11,875 nt of DNA from Lachnospiraceae bacterium (GTDB lineage: Bacteria > Bacillota > Clostridia > Lachnospirales > Lachnospiraceae), in assembly GCA_022790905.1 (NCBI GenBank), contig JAAVYC010000088.1, positions 1 through 11,875 of the forward strand, in the 5' to 3' direction. The notes below the pieces were generated by a model. It saw nothing but the letters and a program-made list of their open reading frames with translations, ran no database searches and was not told the DNA's origin. This document shows, one piece after another, positions 1 through 7,591 of this stretch. Every line of letters starts with the position of its first letter. Position 1 is the stretch's first letter. The translations under genes and the position numbers were made by a program.

Positions 1-567
1 ATACTCGTATCCCCATACCAGATTCAGCAAATTCTCCCGGCTATACACCTTGTTGGGATTTGTCACAAGTAACTCGAGCAAATCAAATTCTTTTGCCGTG
101 ACATTGACCTCTTTTCCAGATATAAAAAGCCGCCTGCTCTCACAATCTAGTCTCAAATCTCCATTTTCTATCATTTTGGAGTTTTCTTCCTTGGGTTTTA
201 CATTTCCCATTCTTCGCATAATCGCTTTAATTCTCGCTTTTACTTCCAAAATATTAAATGGTTTGGTGATATAATCGTCCGCACCGTACTCCAAACCCAG
301 GATTTTATCCATATCGTCGCCTTTTGCTGTCAACATGACAATCGGCACATTAGAAAATTCCCGGATCTGCTGACAAACCTCAAATCCATCCATCTTTGGC
401 AGCATAATATCCAAAAGAATCATATCATAGGAATTTTTTTTCGCCATCTCAAAAGCTTCTTCCCCATCATAGGCACAATCCACTTCCATTCCATCCTGTT
501 CCAAACTGAACCGGATTCCTTTTACTATTAATTTTTCGTCATCGACAACAAGAACTTTTTTTGCCAT
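1..567 (-). CDS. OmpR/PhoB-family response regulator, C-terminus cut by the window edge
   Basis: Reading down from an ATG at 567 gives 189 uninterrupted codons to the first base of the window, so the 3' end is missing. Residues 1-120 are a receiver domain: acidic pair D9/D10, phosphoacceptor D53 in LLDIMLP, T80 in VMLTA and K102 in YITKPF are all present. From about residue 134 a winged-helix DNA-binding domain begins, with the family's VTAKEFDLLELL and VYSRENLL segments. It should be a cytoplasmic transcription factor phosphorylated by a sensor kinase, which probably lies beyond the left edge. The ribosome binding site GAGGTG (573-578) overlaps the stop codon of the upstream comEA-like gene, leaving nine bases between the two genes, so they are very likely co-transcribed and perhaps translationally coupled. 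The family is certain, but the regulon is unknown. Confidence 0.95.
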   Translation of the reverse strand, partial: MAKKVLVVDDEKLIVKGIRFSLEQDGMEVDCAYDGEEAFEMAKKNSYDMILLDIMLPKMDGFEVCQQIREFSNVPIVMLTAKGDDMDKILGLEYGADDYITKPFNILEVKARIKAIMRRMGNVKPKEENSKMIENGDLRLDCESRRLFISGKEVNVTAKEFDLLELLVTNPNKVYSRENLLNLVWGYEY

Positions 568-576
568 TTCTACACC

Positions 577-1164
577 TCAGTCTACTGTAATACTGTCTTT
601 GATCTTACGATATGTCCCCTCTTTGATCCCACTGATTTTCATCAATTCCTCAACTGACTGGAATCTACCATGTTCCTCTCGATAGGCGATGATTGCTTCC
701 GCCTTAGACGCTCCAATTCCTGGAAGACTCGTTAACTTCTGTACGTCCGCAGTATTAATGTTGATTCTCCCATCCTCTGATTCCGCCTCTTGACTCTTCT
801 GCATCTCTTGTTCTTCCAATGTCAAGACACGAACCATCTGCCCGTCACTTAATTTTTCCGCCTGATTGAGACTCTCTGCCGCCGCTGTTTCCTTCAGACC
901 ACCTGCCGCCTTTATCGCATCACAAATTCGCTCCTCTTTTCCTAGCTCATAAACCCCAGGCTTTTCTACAGCGCCGCAGACATAGACAAAAATTTTTTCT
1001 GTTTGAACCTTTTTTTTGACATCCCCAGACGACTCTTTCTCCTCGGAAATTATTTCCTTTTTCTCTTCTAAGTATACTTCCTGCCCTTTTTTGCATCCTG
1101 TTCCAAAAAACAGCACACATAGAAAAAGCGCGGAAATAAAAGATCTATTCCATTTCTTTTTCAT
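577..1164 (-). CDS. comEA: ComEA-like DNA-binding protein (SLBB + helix-hairpin-helix), putative lipoprotein
   Basis: The 195-residue product has a basic N-terminus, a hydrophobic stretch (8-20) and then GTGC with C24, which looks like a lipoprotein signal with a weak lipobox. A charged Lys/Glu-rich linker (25-56) follows. Residues 57-115 form an SLBB (beta-grasp) domain, with VYVCGAVEKPGVY and DAIKAAGGL typical of ComEA. After a second acidic linker, residues 134-195 are the ComEA helix-hairpin-helix unit (ININTAD, LPGIG at 147-151, KISGIKEG at 176-183). In known competent bacteria ComEA binds incoming double-stranded DNA outside the membrane and hands it to ComEC. Family members are usually anchored by a transmembrane helix, so lipid anchoring here is inferred. 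AAGGAT (1173-1178) supports the start. No comEB or comEC is adjacent; the next gene is a response regulator. Confidence 0.9.
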   Translation of the reverse strand: MKKKWNRSFISALFLCVLFFGTGCKKGQEVYLEEKKEIISEEKESSGDVKKKVQTEKIFVYVCGAVEKPGVYELGKEERICDAIKAAGGLKETAAAESLNQAEKLSDGQMVRVLTLEEQEMQKSQEAESEDGRININTADVQKLTSLPGIGASKAEAIIAYREEHGRFQSVEELMKISGIKEGTYRKIKDSITVD

Positions 1165-1215
1165 TTCGGTCTATCCTTTCAACTTGAAAAGGATTCCGAT
1201 ATGCCTGCTGTTTTT

Positions 1216-1244
1216 ATTTTAACGAAATTTTAAATTTATTACAA
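1216..1244 (-). promoter_or_regulatory. Candidate promoter for the comEA-like gene
   Basis: On the minus strand TTGTAA (1239-1244) is separated by 17 bases from TAAAAT (1216-1221), which would start transcription near 1209, about 45 bases before the comEA start. The region is AT-rich, so a chance match is possible. The 1165-1286 gap shows no convincing terminator for the LytTR gene, so read-through from it is also possible. Confidence 0.35.
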
Positions 1245-1286
1245 GAGTATTTCCAACTTTTTATCTTTTCATTCTGCGATAGCGCT

Positions 1287-2012
1287 TTATTCATAACCAC
1301 CCTTTTTCATTTTTTCAAACAGATAATCTTCATAAATTTCCCGAAAATGTGCTCGTTCCGCTCGTTTTACCGGAATTGCAATCTCATCTGACATACAAAA
1401 AAAACCGTTTTTCATCCCCGTCACCCGATCCATATTCACGAGAAAACTCCGATGACAGCGCAAAAAGCGCGGATCATCTAACATCTGTTCCAATCGGCTC
1501 AACCGAATATAGGAACGAAGTTCTTCTGAAACCAGATGAATCTGACACACTTTATCTCTAGACTCCACCCAGCAGAGTTCGGAAAATAGAATACGGCGCT
1601 TTTTTCGATTTACCGTCAACTCGATATAGCGCGGTATCCCCCCAACCTGCCGCAGGCATCGCTCCAAAGCTTCATAGACCTCCCCTTTTGTATAAGGTTT
1701 CAAAAGATAATGCTGCGCACCTACTGAAAATCCTTCCTTAAAATAATCTCTACTAGATGTTACAAATACAATTCCCGCTGTTTTATCTTGTACACGCAAA
1801 TGTTGCGCTACTTTTATCCCACTGATCCCCGACTGCCAGTCATCCTCAAAATAGATTTGAACAGGTTTTTGCCCGGCAGCTTCCACCAGTGTTTCGCCAT
1901 TTTCATAGGCAAATACTTCCGCTGATAGACTCTGCAGGGCAAATTCTTCTTCCAGGTATGCAATTAATCTCTGCTGTTCTGTCTTGTCATCTTCACAAAT
2001 TGCAATGCGCAT
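1287..2012 (-). CDS. LytTR-family response regulator
   Basis: The product is 241 residues, normal for the AgrA/VirR/LytR type. Residues 1-120 are a receiver: E7/D8/D9 acidic cluster, phosphoacceptor D57, T85 in FVTSS and K105 in LLKPY. The segment after D57 (DDWQSG) departs from the usual DIxMPG while keeping the Asp. Residues about 128-232 form a LytTR DNA-binding domain, with the characteristic WVESRDKVCQIHL, RCHRSFLVN and IPVKRA stretches. It should bind DNA as a regulator after phosphorylation, but no sensor kinase gene flanks it, so it is an orphan here. A strong AGAGGAGAGG precedes the ATG. Its position just upstream of comEA is suggestive only because some competence regulators, such as ComE of pneumococcus, are LytTR proteins. 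Confidence 0.93.
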   Translation of the reverse strand: MRIAICEDDKTEQQRLIAYLEEEFALQSLSAEVFAYENGETLVEAAGQKPVQIYFEDDWQSGISGIKVAQHLRVQDKTAGIVFVTSSRDYFKEGFSVGAQHYLLKPYTKGEVYEALERCLRQVGGIPRYIELTVNRKKRRILFSELCWVESRDKVCQIHLVSEELRSYIRLSRLEQMLDDPRFLRCHRSFLVNMDRVTGMKNGFFCMSDEIAIPVKRAERAHFREIYEDYLFEKMKKGGYE

Positions 2013-2051
2013 TTTACCTCTCCTCTTTCGACAAAATCACTTATTCTGTCC

Positions 2052-2079
2052 ATTAAATATACAAAAAAGTACCAGTCAA
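2052..2079 (-). promoter_or_regulatory. Likely promoter of the LytTR response regulator gene
   Basis: On the minus strand TTGACT (2074-2079) and TTTAAT (2052-2057) are 16 bases apart. Each differs from the sigma-A consensus at one position, placing the transcript start near 2045 with a leader of about 30 bases that carries the strong ribosome binding site. Confidence 0.55.
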
Positions 2080-2119
2080 AGCAATAGAATCGGCAAAATT
2101 TACGAAAAAAGTCTCAATT

Positions 2120-2551
2120 TTATTTCCATTTAAAAACTAAAATTCCGGCAATTGCCAATGCCATACCAACGACTTTTGACCATGCAAAAGGCTGTTTTTC
2201 CACTCCAAAAATGCCAAACAATTCAATCAAATAGGCAACAAGAAGCTGTGCTGTGACAATCAACATAACAGCTCTAGCCGGACCGAGAGCTTCCATACTT
2301 TTCACCACAGTGATCGTGATAAATGCTCCGATGGCTCCTCCTAAAAGCATATATTTGGGCTCTACATTTTTTAATTCCATAAAACTGCTGCGATCTGTCA
2401 CTCCCCATGCCAGCAGACAGACAATCAGTGCTGTAAGCTGTACAAACGCTCCCGCAACCCAGATACTTGTTCTATCCGTCACTTCTGTGTTAAAGACTCC
2501 CTGAATGCTCATCAATGCCCCGGAAAGCAGAGCAATAAAAATTCCAACCAT
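2120..2551 (-). CDS. Small DMT-superfamily transporter, YdcZ (DUF606) family
   Basis: This 143-residue, very hydrophobic protein has about five predicted membrane segments (roughly 2-20, 30-50, 66-86, 90-113 and 123-141). The N-terminal ALLSGALMSIQGVFNTEV and the later VKSMEALGPARAVMLIVTAQLLVAYLIE are characteristic of the YdcZ/DUF606 branch of the drug/metabolite transporter superfamily. These are half-size members, about 140-150 residues, thought to act as dimers. The substrate cannot be told from the sequence. AGGAGG lies just before the ATG. The gene starts 112 bases after the end of argD on the same strand, with no strong terminator between, so partial co-transcription with the arg operon is possible. 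A role as an arginine-related exporter would be speculation. Confidence 0.85.
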   Translation of the reverse strand: MVGIFIALLSGALMSIQGVFNTEVTDRTSIWVAGAFVQLTALIVCLLAWGVTDRSSFMELKNVEPKYMLLGGAIGAFITITVVKSMEALGPARAVMLIVTAQLLVAYLIELFGIFGVEKQPFAWSKVVGMALAIAGILVFKWK

Positions 2552-2615
2552 AATTCCTCCTAAAGACTTATTTCTTTTTTAGTATGAACTTTGACTGAAA
2601 TTTTTATTCTCGCGA

Positions 2616-2646
2616 AACAACAAGCAAAGTAGCCATGCTTACTGTT
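2616..2646 (-). other. Hairpin downstream of argD
   Basis: In minus-strand RNA an 11-bp stem (two G-U wobbles, arms 2636-2646 and 2616-2626) with a 9-base loop forms 17 bases after the argD stop. No uridine tract follows, so it is not a standard intrinsic terminator. It could stabilise the 3' end or reduce read-through into the DMT gene. On the plus strand the same stem would contain two A-C mismatches. Confidence 0.3.
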
Positions 2647-2663
2647 GAATTTTTGGCTCTGGT

Positions 2664-3869
2664 CTATGACTCGAACGTCAACTCTTCTAACGCTTCTTTT
2701 AATTTTACTATCATTTCGTCCACATGTTCTTTTTCAATGACAAGAGGCGGCACAAAACGAAGGACATCGCTTCCCGCTGAAATGATCAATAGACCTTTTT
2801 CCAATGCCTTGGCCGTAATTGTTCCAACCGTTTTTTTTGTGACAACCCCCTGGATCAGACCAACACCGCGCCGCGCTGTAAGAAATTCATATTCTTTTAC
2901 CAGCGCATCCAATTTTTGCTCCAAATAGGAGGAAACCTCTCTTACATGTGAGAGCAGATCCATTTCCTGATAAATATCTAAAACCGCAGAAACTGCTGCC
3001 CCAACCAAAGGATTTCCACCATAAGTAGTACCATGATCTCCCGGTTCTAACGATTTTTTTGCCACTCTTTCGGCCATTAAAAACGCACCGACTGGAACAC
3101 CACAACCCAAAGCTTTCGCACTGGTCATAAGGTCCGGTTTCACACCATATTTTTGCCACGCAAACATCTCTCCGGTCCGTCCCATTCCGCACTGTATTTC
3201 ATCCAAGATCAGTAAAATACCCCGTTCTTTGCAAAGCTTTTTGATCCCTTTCATGAACTCTACTGTCGCGGGATAGATTCCACCCTCTCCCTGTACCACT
3301 TCAAAGAGAATCGCACAGGTCTTATCTGTGATTTCTCTTTCTACACTCTTCAAATCATTAAAGTCCGCAAAACGAACTCCGCCAGGCAGCGGCTCAAATG
3401 CTTCTCTATAATGCTTATTTCCCGTTACGGAAAGAGCGCCGAGCGTTCTGCCATGAAAAGAGTGATTCATAGCAATAATCTCATGATCCGTATGCCCATC
3501 TCTCAGATAAGCATATTTTTTTACAGCTTTTATTGCGCCCTCGATCGCCTCCGCTCCGCTGTTTGTAAAAAAAACACGATCCATTCCGGATGCTGCGAGG
3601 AGCTTTTCCGCTGCCTCTGTAACCGGACGATTATAATAGAGATTGGAAGTATGTAGTAATTTGTCAATCTGCTTTTTTAAAGCCTCATTATATTTTTGAT
3701 TTCCATATCCCAACGCCTGCACTGCTATTCCAGCCGCAAAATCGAGATACTTTTTATCTTCTGTATCGTAGAGATAGACGCCCTCTCCACGTTCCAAAAC
3801 CACTGGAAAGCGGTTATACGTGTGAAGCAGAGCCTCTTCCTCCCTTCTCATATCACTCTCTTTATTCAT
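2664..3869 (-). CDS. argD: Acetylornithine aminotransferase
   Basis: ArgD is a cytoplasmic, PLP-dependent class III aminotransferase that converts N-acetylglutamate semialdehyde plus glutamate to N-acetylornithine and 2-oxoglutarate. The 401-residue length is normal. Visible motifs are TNSGAEA (102-108), the phosphate and cofactor region NHSFHGRT (135-142), LDEIQCGMGRTG with D223 contacting the PLP ring, and the Schiff-base lysine K252 in TSAKALGCGVP. Succinylornithine or N-acetyllysine activity cannot be excluded from sequence, but the position at the end of argC-GNAT-argJ-argB fixes the role as arginine synthesis. The start overlaps the end of argB by eight bases (CATGAATAA). GGAGAGG within the argB end serves as the ribosome binding site, suggesting translational coupling. 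Confidence 0.97.
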   Translation of the reverse strand: MNKESDMRREEEALLHTYNRFPVVLERGEGVYLYDTEDKKYLDFAAGIAVQALGYGNQKYNEALKKQIDKLLHTSNLYYNRPVTEAAEKLLAASGMDRVFFTNSGAEAIEGAIKAVKKYAYLRDGHTDHEIIAMNHSFHGRTLGALSVTGNKHYREAFEPLPGGVRFADFNDLKSVEREITDKTCAILFEVVQGEGGIYPATVEFMKGIKKLCKERGILLILDEIQCGMGRTGEMFAWQKYGVKPDLMTSAKALGCGVPVGAFLMAERVAKKSLEPGDHGTTYGGNPLVGAAVSAVLDIYQEMDLLSHVREVSSYLEQKLDALVKEYEFLTARRGVGLIQGVVTKKTVGTITAKALEKGLLIISAGSDVLRFVPPLVIEKEHVDEMIVKLKEALEELTFES

Positions 3870-4761
3870 GATAGAATTTCCTCTCCTTATCTCCTAAAAT
3901 TGCCGTACCGATTCCTCTATTCGTAAAGATTTCCAATAAGAGACAATGTGCAATCCGACCGTCTAAGATATGTACTCTTGAGACGCCATTGTCGATGGCA
4001 TCGATGCAATTATTTAATTTAGGAAGCATTCCCCCACCGATATTTCCATTCCCGATCAACTCTTTTGCATTGGAGACAGTCAGCTCCGAGATCAATGTCT
4101 TCTTGTCATTCGGATCTTTATATACGCCCTCGATATCTGTTAAAAAAGCCAGCTTTTCCGCATTGACAGCCCTCGCAATCGCACATGCCGCATCGTCTGC
4201 ATTGATATTATAGGAATTGAACTGCTCATCCATCCCAATTGGGCATACAATTGGAAGAAAATCTTTTTCCAACAGATCATAGAGAATTTTCGGGTGAACT
4301 TCTGTAATCTCTCCCACGAATCCAATGTCTTGTCCATCTGAATATTTTTTCTCAACTTTTAACAAGCCACCATCTTTTCCACTGATACCAATGGCATTGA
4401 CGCCGAGTTCTTCCACCATCTGGACTAAGGATTTATTTACCTTGGACAATACCATTTCCGCAATCTCCATCGTATCTGCATCTGTTTTTCGCAGACCATT
4501 GACAAATTCCGGTTCCATGCCCACTTTTTCCACCCATTTACTGATCTCTTTCCCGCCTCCATGTACAATAATCGGCTTAAATCCAACCAATTTTAACAGA
4601 GTCACATCCTGAATGACACTCTTTTTTAATTCCTCGTCTACCATCGCGCTCCCGCCGTACTTTACGACTATAATCTTCCGATTAAAGCGCTGGATATAAG
4701 GCAATGCCTCGATTAAAACTGACGCCTTATCCATAACTTCCTGCATTGCTTTTTCATCCAT
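3862..4761 (-). CDS. argB: Acetylglutamate kinase, arginine-sensitive type
   Basis: This amino-acid kinase family protein phosphorylates N-acetylglutamate with ATP, the step that commits carbon to arginine. Seen in the 299 residues are K34 with YGGSA (35-39), VHGGGKE (66-72), substrate-binding R91, LTDIEGVY (207-214) and the ATP-site K248 in GGGMLPKL. Before the first strand there is an N-terminal helix (about 5-27, ending YIQRFNR), and the C-terminus has ILDGRIAHCLLLEIFTNRGI. Both are features of the hexameric, arginine-inhibited enzymes and are absent from the shorter E. coli type, so feedback inhibition by arginine is expected (inference from the family). This fits the cyclic pathway, where ArgB is the natural control point. 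AAAGAGGAGATAAC precedes the ATG. The gap from argJ is 46 bases. Confidence 0.97.
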   Translation of the reverse strand: MDEKAMQEVMDKASVLIEALPYIQRFNRKIIVVKYGGSAMVDEELKKSVIQDVTLLKLVGFKPIIVHGGGKEISKWVEKVGMEPEFVNGLRKTDADTMEIAEMVLSKVNKSLVQMVEELGVNAIGISGKDGGLLKVEKKYSDGQDIGFVGEITEVHPKILYDLLEKDFLPIVCPIGMDEQFNSYNINADDAACAIARAVNAEKLAFLTDIEGVYKDPNDKKTLISELTVSNAKELIGNGNIGGGMLPKLNNCIDAIDNGVSRVHILDGRIAHCLLLEIFTNRGIGTAILGDKERKFYHE

Positions 4762-4807
4762 GTTATCTCCTCTTTCCTATTTTCTTTTATTTTTTATAAA
4801 TTATCGT

Positions 4808-6031
4808 CTACGAGCGATAGTCTGCATTGATCTTTACATAATCATAAGTCAGGTCACATCCCCACGCCGTGGCGCTGTCCTCTCCCTGTTTCATATCAAC
4901 AACCGCTGTCACCTTCGGCTCCGATAAAATCTTTGTCGCCTTTTCCTCACTGTAATCCAGGGCAACTCCATTCCGAATGATCGCAAGGCTTCCCGCCGCA
5001 CTCTCGAAACACAGATCCACTCTTTCTGGATCAAATTCTACGCCGGAATAGCCAAGTGCACAGAGAATCCTCCCCCAATTGGCATCGTGTCCGAAGATCG
5101 CTGCCTTTGTGAGATTGGAACAGATGACCGACTTACTCAAAATCCTTGCTTCTTCTTTGGACTTTGCATGGGTGACCCGTACTTCAAAGAGCGCCGTCGC
5201 CCCCTCACCGTCCCCAGCCATCATTTTTGAGATCTCTGTGTTGACATAGCGCAAGGCCTCACAGAATTTTTGATAGTCCTCATTTTTTTCCGTAATTTCC
5301 GGATTTCCCGCTTTCCCATTTGCCAAAAGCAACACGGTATCATTTGTGGAAGTATCACCATCCACGGAAATCATGTTATACGTGTCCTTTACATCCTCGC
5401 GAAGAGCCTCCTGCAAGAGTTCTTTGCTGATTTTGATATCTGTGGTCACAAACCCAAGCATAGTGCACATATTCGGATGAATCATTCCCGATCCCTTGCA
5501 CATGCCGCCAAGTGTTACGGTTTTTTTCCCAATTTCAAAACAAACCGCCACCTCTTTGGATCTGGTATCTGTCGTCATAATTGCACACGCTGCTCCATGT
5601 GCCGCCTCTTTTGTATCGGATAATTTTTTTGCAAGCACTTCAATACCAGATTCTAATTTTTCGATCGGAAGCTGCATACCGATCACACCGGTAGAAGCGA
5701 CTAAGACAGAATCTTTCGGAATCGCGAGTTCCTCTGAAGCTTTTTGCGCTGTGCGATCACAATATTCATATCCCTGCGTTCCTGTACAGGCATTCGCAAT
5801 TCCAGCATTGACGACAATCGCCTGTACGAAAGGGCTCTCTGTCACGATTTTCTTATCGTATAAAACCGGAGCCGCTTTTACTACATTCGTCGTAAATGTC
5901 CCCGCTGCTTTACATGGCACTTCACTGTAGATTAGCGCCATATCTTTTCGATCTTTATATTTAATCTCTGCCGCTGTCGACGCTGCAAAAAAACCTTGCG
6001 CCGCCGTCACGCCTCCCTCTATTACCCGCAT
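4808..6031 (-). CDS. argJ: Glutamate N-acetyltransferase (ornithine acetyltransferase), ArgJ
   Basis: ArgJ moves the acetyl group from N-acetylornithine to glutamate, closing the acetyl cycle. Many bacterial forms can also use acetyl-CoA. The start at 6031 gives 407 residues and is preceded by GGAGGATGTTT; an in-frame ATG at 6094 would add an unrelated N-terminus and overlap the GNAT gene. Motifs are GGVTAAQGF (6-14), oxyanion-hole VASTGVIG with T114-G115, and the self-cleavage site KGSGMIHPNMCTML with nucleophile T190. The protein is expected to cut itself before T190 into alpha and beta chains. The residue before the nucleophile is C189 where Ala is usual. The gene lies 31 bases after the GNAT gene and 46 before argB. 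Whether it is mono- or bifunctional cannot be read from the sequence. Confidence 0.96.
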   Translation of the reverse strand: MRVIEGGVTAAQGFFAASTAAEIKYKDRKDMALIYSEVPCKAAGTFTTNVVKAAPVLYDKKIVTESPFVQAIVVNAGIANACTGTQGYEYCDRTAQKASEELAIPKDSVLVASTGVIGMQLPIEKLESGIEVLAKKLSDTKEAAHGAACAIMTTDTRSKEVAVCFEIGKKTVTLGGMCKGSGMIHPNMCTMLGFVTTDIKISKELLQEALREDVKDTYNMISVDGDTSTNDTVLLLANGKAGNPEITEKNEDYQKFCEALRYVNTEISKMMAGDGEGATALFEVRVTHAKSKEEARILSKSVICSNLTKAAIFGHDANWGRILCALGYSGVEFDPERVDLCFESAAGSLAIIRNGVALDYSEEKATKILSEPKVTAVVDMKQGEDSATAWGCDLTYDYVKINADYRS

Positions 6032-6062
6032 AAACATCCTCCTTCGCATACATCCGAATCGT

Positions 6063-6518
6063 TTAAGAAATAAACCTTGTAATATTTTTTTCATTTAAAA
6101 TAAAATCATAGTAGTTCAAATCTTCCCGAAATGTCCAGCCAACGCTTTCCCAAAAAGCATTTCCAATTTCATTTCTTTTAAAAGCGATCAGGCTGACCTT
6201 ATTGATCTGTTCCTTTTGTAACTCTTTCATGCACCTGACTGCCATCTCTTTTCCAATTCCGCGCTTTCTGTAATCTTCGTGGACACAGACATGGTAAAAA
6301 CACCCGCGTCTGCCATCATGGCCACAGAGAATTGCTCCCACAATCCGATTCCCCATCAGAGCGACGACGCTCGTCGTTGGATTCCTCTTTAGAAAACGCT
6401 CCACACCTTCTTTTGAGTCATCCAGTGAGCGTACACCAAAGCCGCGGATCGACTCCCAGAGTGCATAGACTTCCTTATAATCTTCCATTTTCATTGTTCG
6501 TATCTGAAATGTATCCAT
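6063..6518 (-). CDS. GNAT-family N-acetyltransferase inside the arginine operon
   Basis: This 151-residue single-domain GNAT protein uses the usual acetyl-CoA fold. Motif A is at 77-92 (VCVHEDYRKRGIGKEM, with the R-x-x-G-x-G type pyrophosphate loop), followed by the helix MAVRCMKELQ. Motif B covers NAFWESVGW (120-128), and the C-terminal strand is YYDFIL. It resembles YpeA-like stand-alone acetyltransferases. The gene sits 20 bases after argC and 31 before argJ on the same strand, so it belongs to the operon. Possible roles are an accessory N-acetylglutamate synthase that primes the ArgJ cycle, or acetylation of another metabolite or protein. The length resembles short-type NAGS, but no substrate-specific motif can be claimed. 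The ribosome binding site is modest (GTAGGG, about 11 bases upstream). Confidence 0.9.
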   Translation of the reverse strand: MDTFQIRTMKMEDYKEVYALWESIRGFGVRSLDDSKEGVERFLKRNPTTSVVALMGNRIVGAILCGHDGRRGCFYHVCVHEDYRKRGIGKEMAVRCMKELQKEQINKVSLIAFKRNEIGNAFWESVGWTFREDLNYYDFILNEKNITRFIS

Positions 6519-6538
6519 TCTTCTACCCTACAATCATT

Positions 6539-7591
6539 CTACGGAAACATTGGAACCAGTTCCAATCCGCTTTTTTCCGGTAATTCAAAAAGAATATTCA
6601 TATTTTGTACCGCTTGTCCTGCCGCCCCTTTTACGACATTATCGAGTGCTCCCATCATAATCACACGGCCAGTTCTCTCATCAATCACAAAATTGAGATC
6701 CACATAATTGCTTCCCTCGACCCATTTTGTCTCAGGACAGACGCCTTGATCTAGAAGACGGATAAAGGTTTCGTCTTTATAATATTTTTCGTAGACAACT
6801 TTTATTTCCTCATAAGATGGAAATTTTCCATTTTTCGCTTTTAAAGTTGCATACTCTGTGACAAGGATTCCGCGGTTCATTGGAACCAGATGTGGTGTGA
6901 AGTTCACCCTAATTTCCTCACCGGCCGCATAACCGAGTTGTTCTTCGATCTCCGGTGTATGTCTGTGGGTCGCAACTCCATACGCTTTGATATTTTCATT
7001 CACCTCACAGTAGAGATTCGCCGTCTTTGCTCCTCTTCCGGCGCCGGAAGTCCCTGATTTTGCATCGATAATCAATGTCGATGGATCAATAAATCCTTCT
7101 TTCACGAGAGGATACGCTGTCAAAATAGAACAAGTTGTATAACAGCCCGGATTTGCAATCAGTCTCTTTCCCCTGATCATCTCCCGATTGATCTCACAGA
7201 GTCCATACGCTGCCTCTTTGATCAATTGCGGTGATTCATGCTTGATCCCATACCAGTGTTCATACACTCCGACATCTTTGATCCGGTAATCTGCACTTAG
7301 ATCAATTACTTTACACTGACTTAAAATCTCTTCTGTCAAAATCCCTGCTAAAAATCCCTGCGGCGTCGCAGTAAAGATCACATCCACTTCGCCCGCTAAT
7401 TTCTCTATATTGTCGTCTAAGCAAGTATCCTCTACCAGCGTAAACATATTTCGATACACATCTGCATATTTTTGGTCAATATAACTTCTAGAACCATACC
7501 ATTTTATCTCTACATCTTTATGTCCCAGTAAAATCCGAACTAGTTCTCCTCCGGCATAACCGGTTGCTCCTATTATTCCTGCTCTTATCAT
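6539..7591 (-). CDS. argC: N-acetyl-gamma-glutamyl-phosphate reductase
   Basis: ArgC reduces N-acetylglutamyl phosphate with NADPH to the semialdehyde, the step between ArgB and ArgD. With the start at 7591 the protein has 350 residues, usual for the bacterial type. The dinucleotide-binding loop GIIGATGYAGGELVR (5-19) begins just after the N-terminus. The catalytic cysteine is C150 in ANPGCYTT, SGTSGAGRGAK (179-189) follows, and HRHTPEIEE (209-217) carries the catalytic histidine. An upstream in-frame ATG at 7654 was rejected because its extra residues lie before the nucleotide-binding strand. AAGGAAAGAAA precedes the chosen ATG. It is the first gene of the minus-strand operon and faces argG across the ArgR-box region. 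Confidence 0.97.
   Translation of the reverse strand: MIRAGIIGATGYAGGELVRILLGHKDVEIKWYGSRSYIDQKYADVYRNMFTLVEDTCLDDNIEKLAGEVDVIFTATPQGFLAGILTEEILSQCKVIDLSADYRIKDVGVYEHWYGIKHESPQLIKEAAYGLCEINREMIRGKRLIANPGCYTTCSILTAYPLVKEGFIDPSTLIIDAKSGTSGAGRGAKTANLYCEVNENIKAYGVATHRHTPEIEEQLGYAAGEEIRVNFTPHLVPMNRGILVTEYATLKAKNGKFPSYEEIKVVYEKYYKDETFIRLLDQGVCPETKWVEGSNYVDLNFVIDERTGRVIMMGALDNVVKGAAGQAVQNMNILFELPEKSGLELVPMFP

Noticed and set aside
2100..2125. AAAATT/AATTTT inverted repeat after the DMT transporter gene, considered as a terminator
   Set aside because: The stem has no G-C pairs and the spacing is loose, so in such AT-rich sequence it is likely chance.
5270..5930. Long open frames on the plus strand opposite argJ (and similar ones opposite argB, argD and the PilT-like gene)
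   Set aside because: They lie entirely antisense to strongly conserved genes, lack ribosome binding sites and show no recognisable protein features, so they are shadows.
6032..6094. Upstream extension of argJ from an ATG at 6094
   Set aside because: The extra 21 residues are translated from the end of the GNAT gene and the ribosome binding site. GGAGGATG directly precedes the ATG at 6031, where family homology begins.
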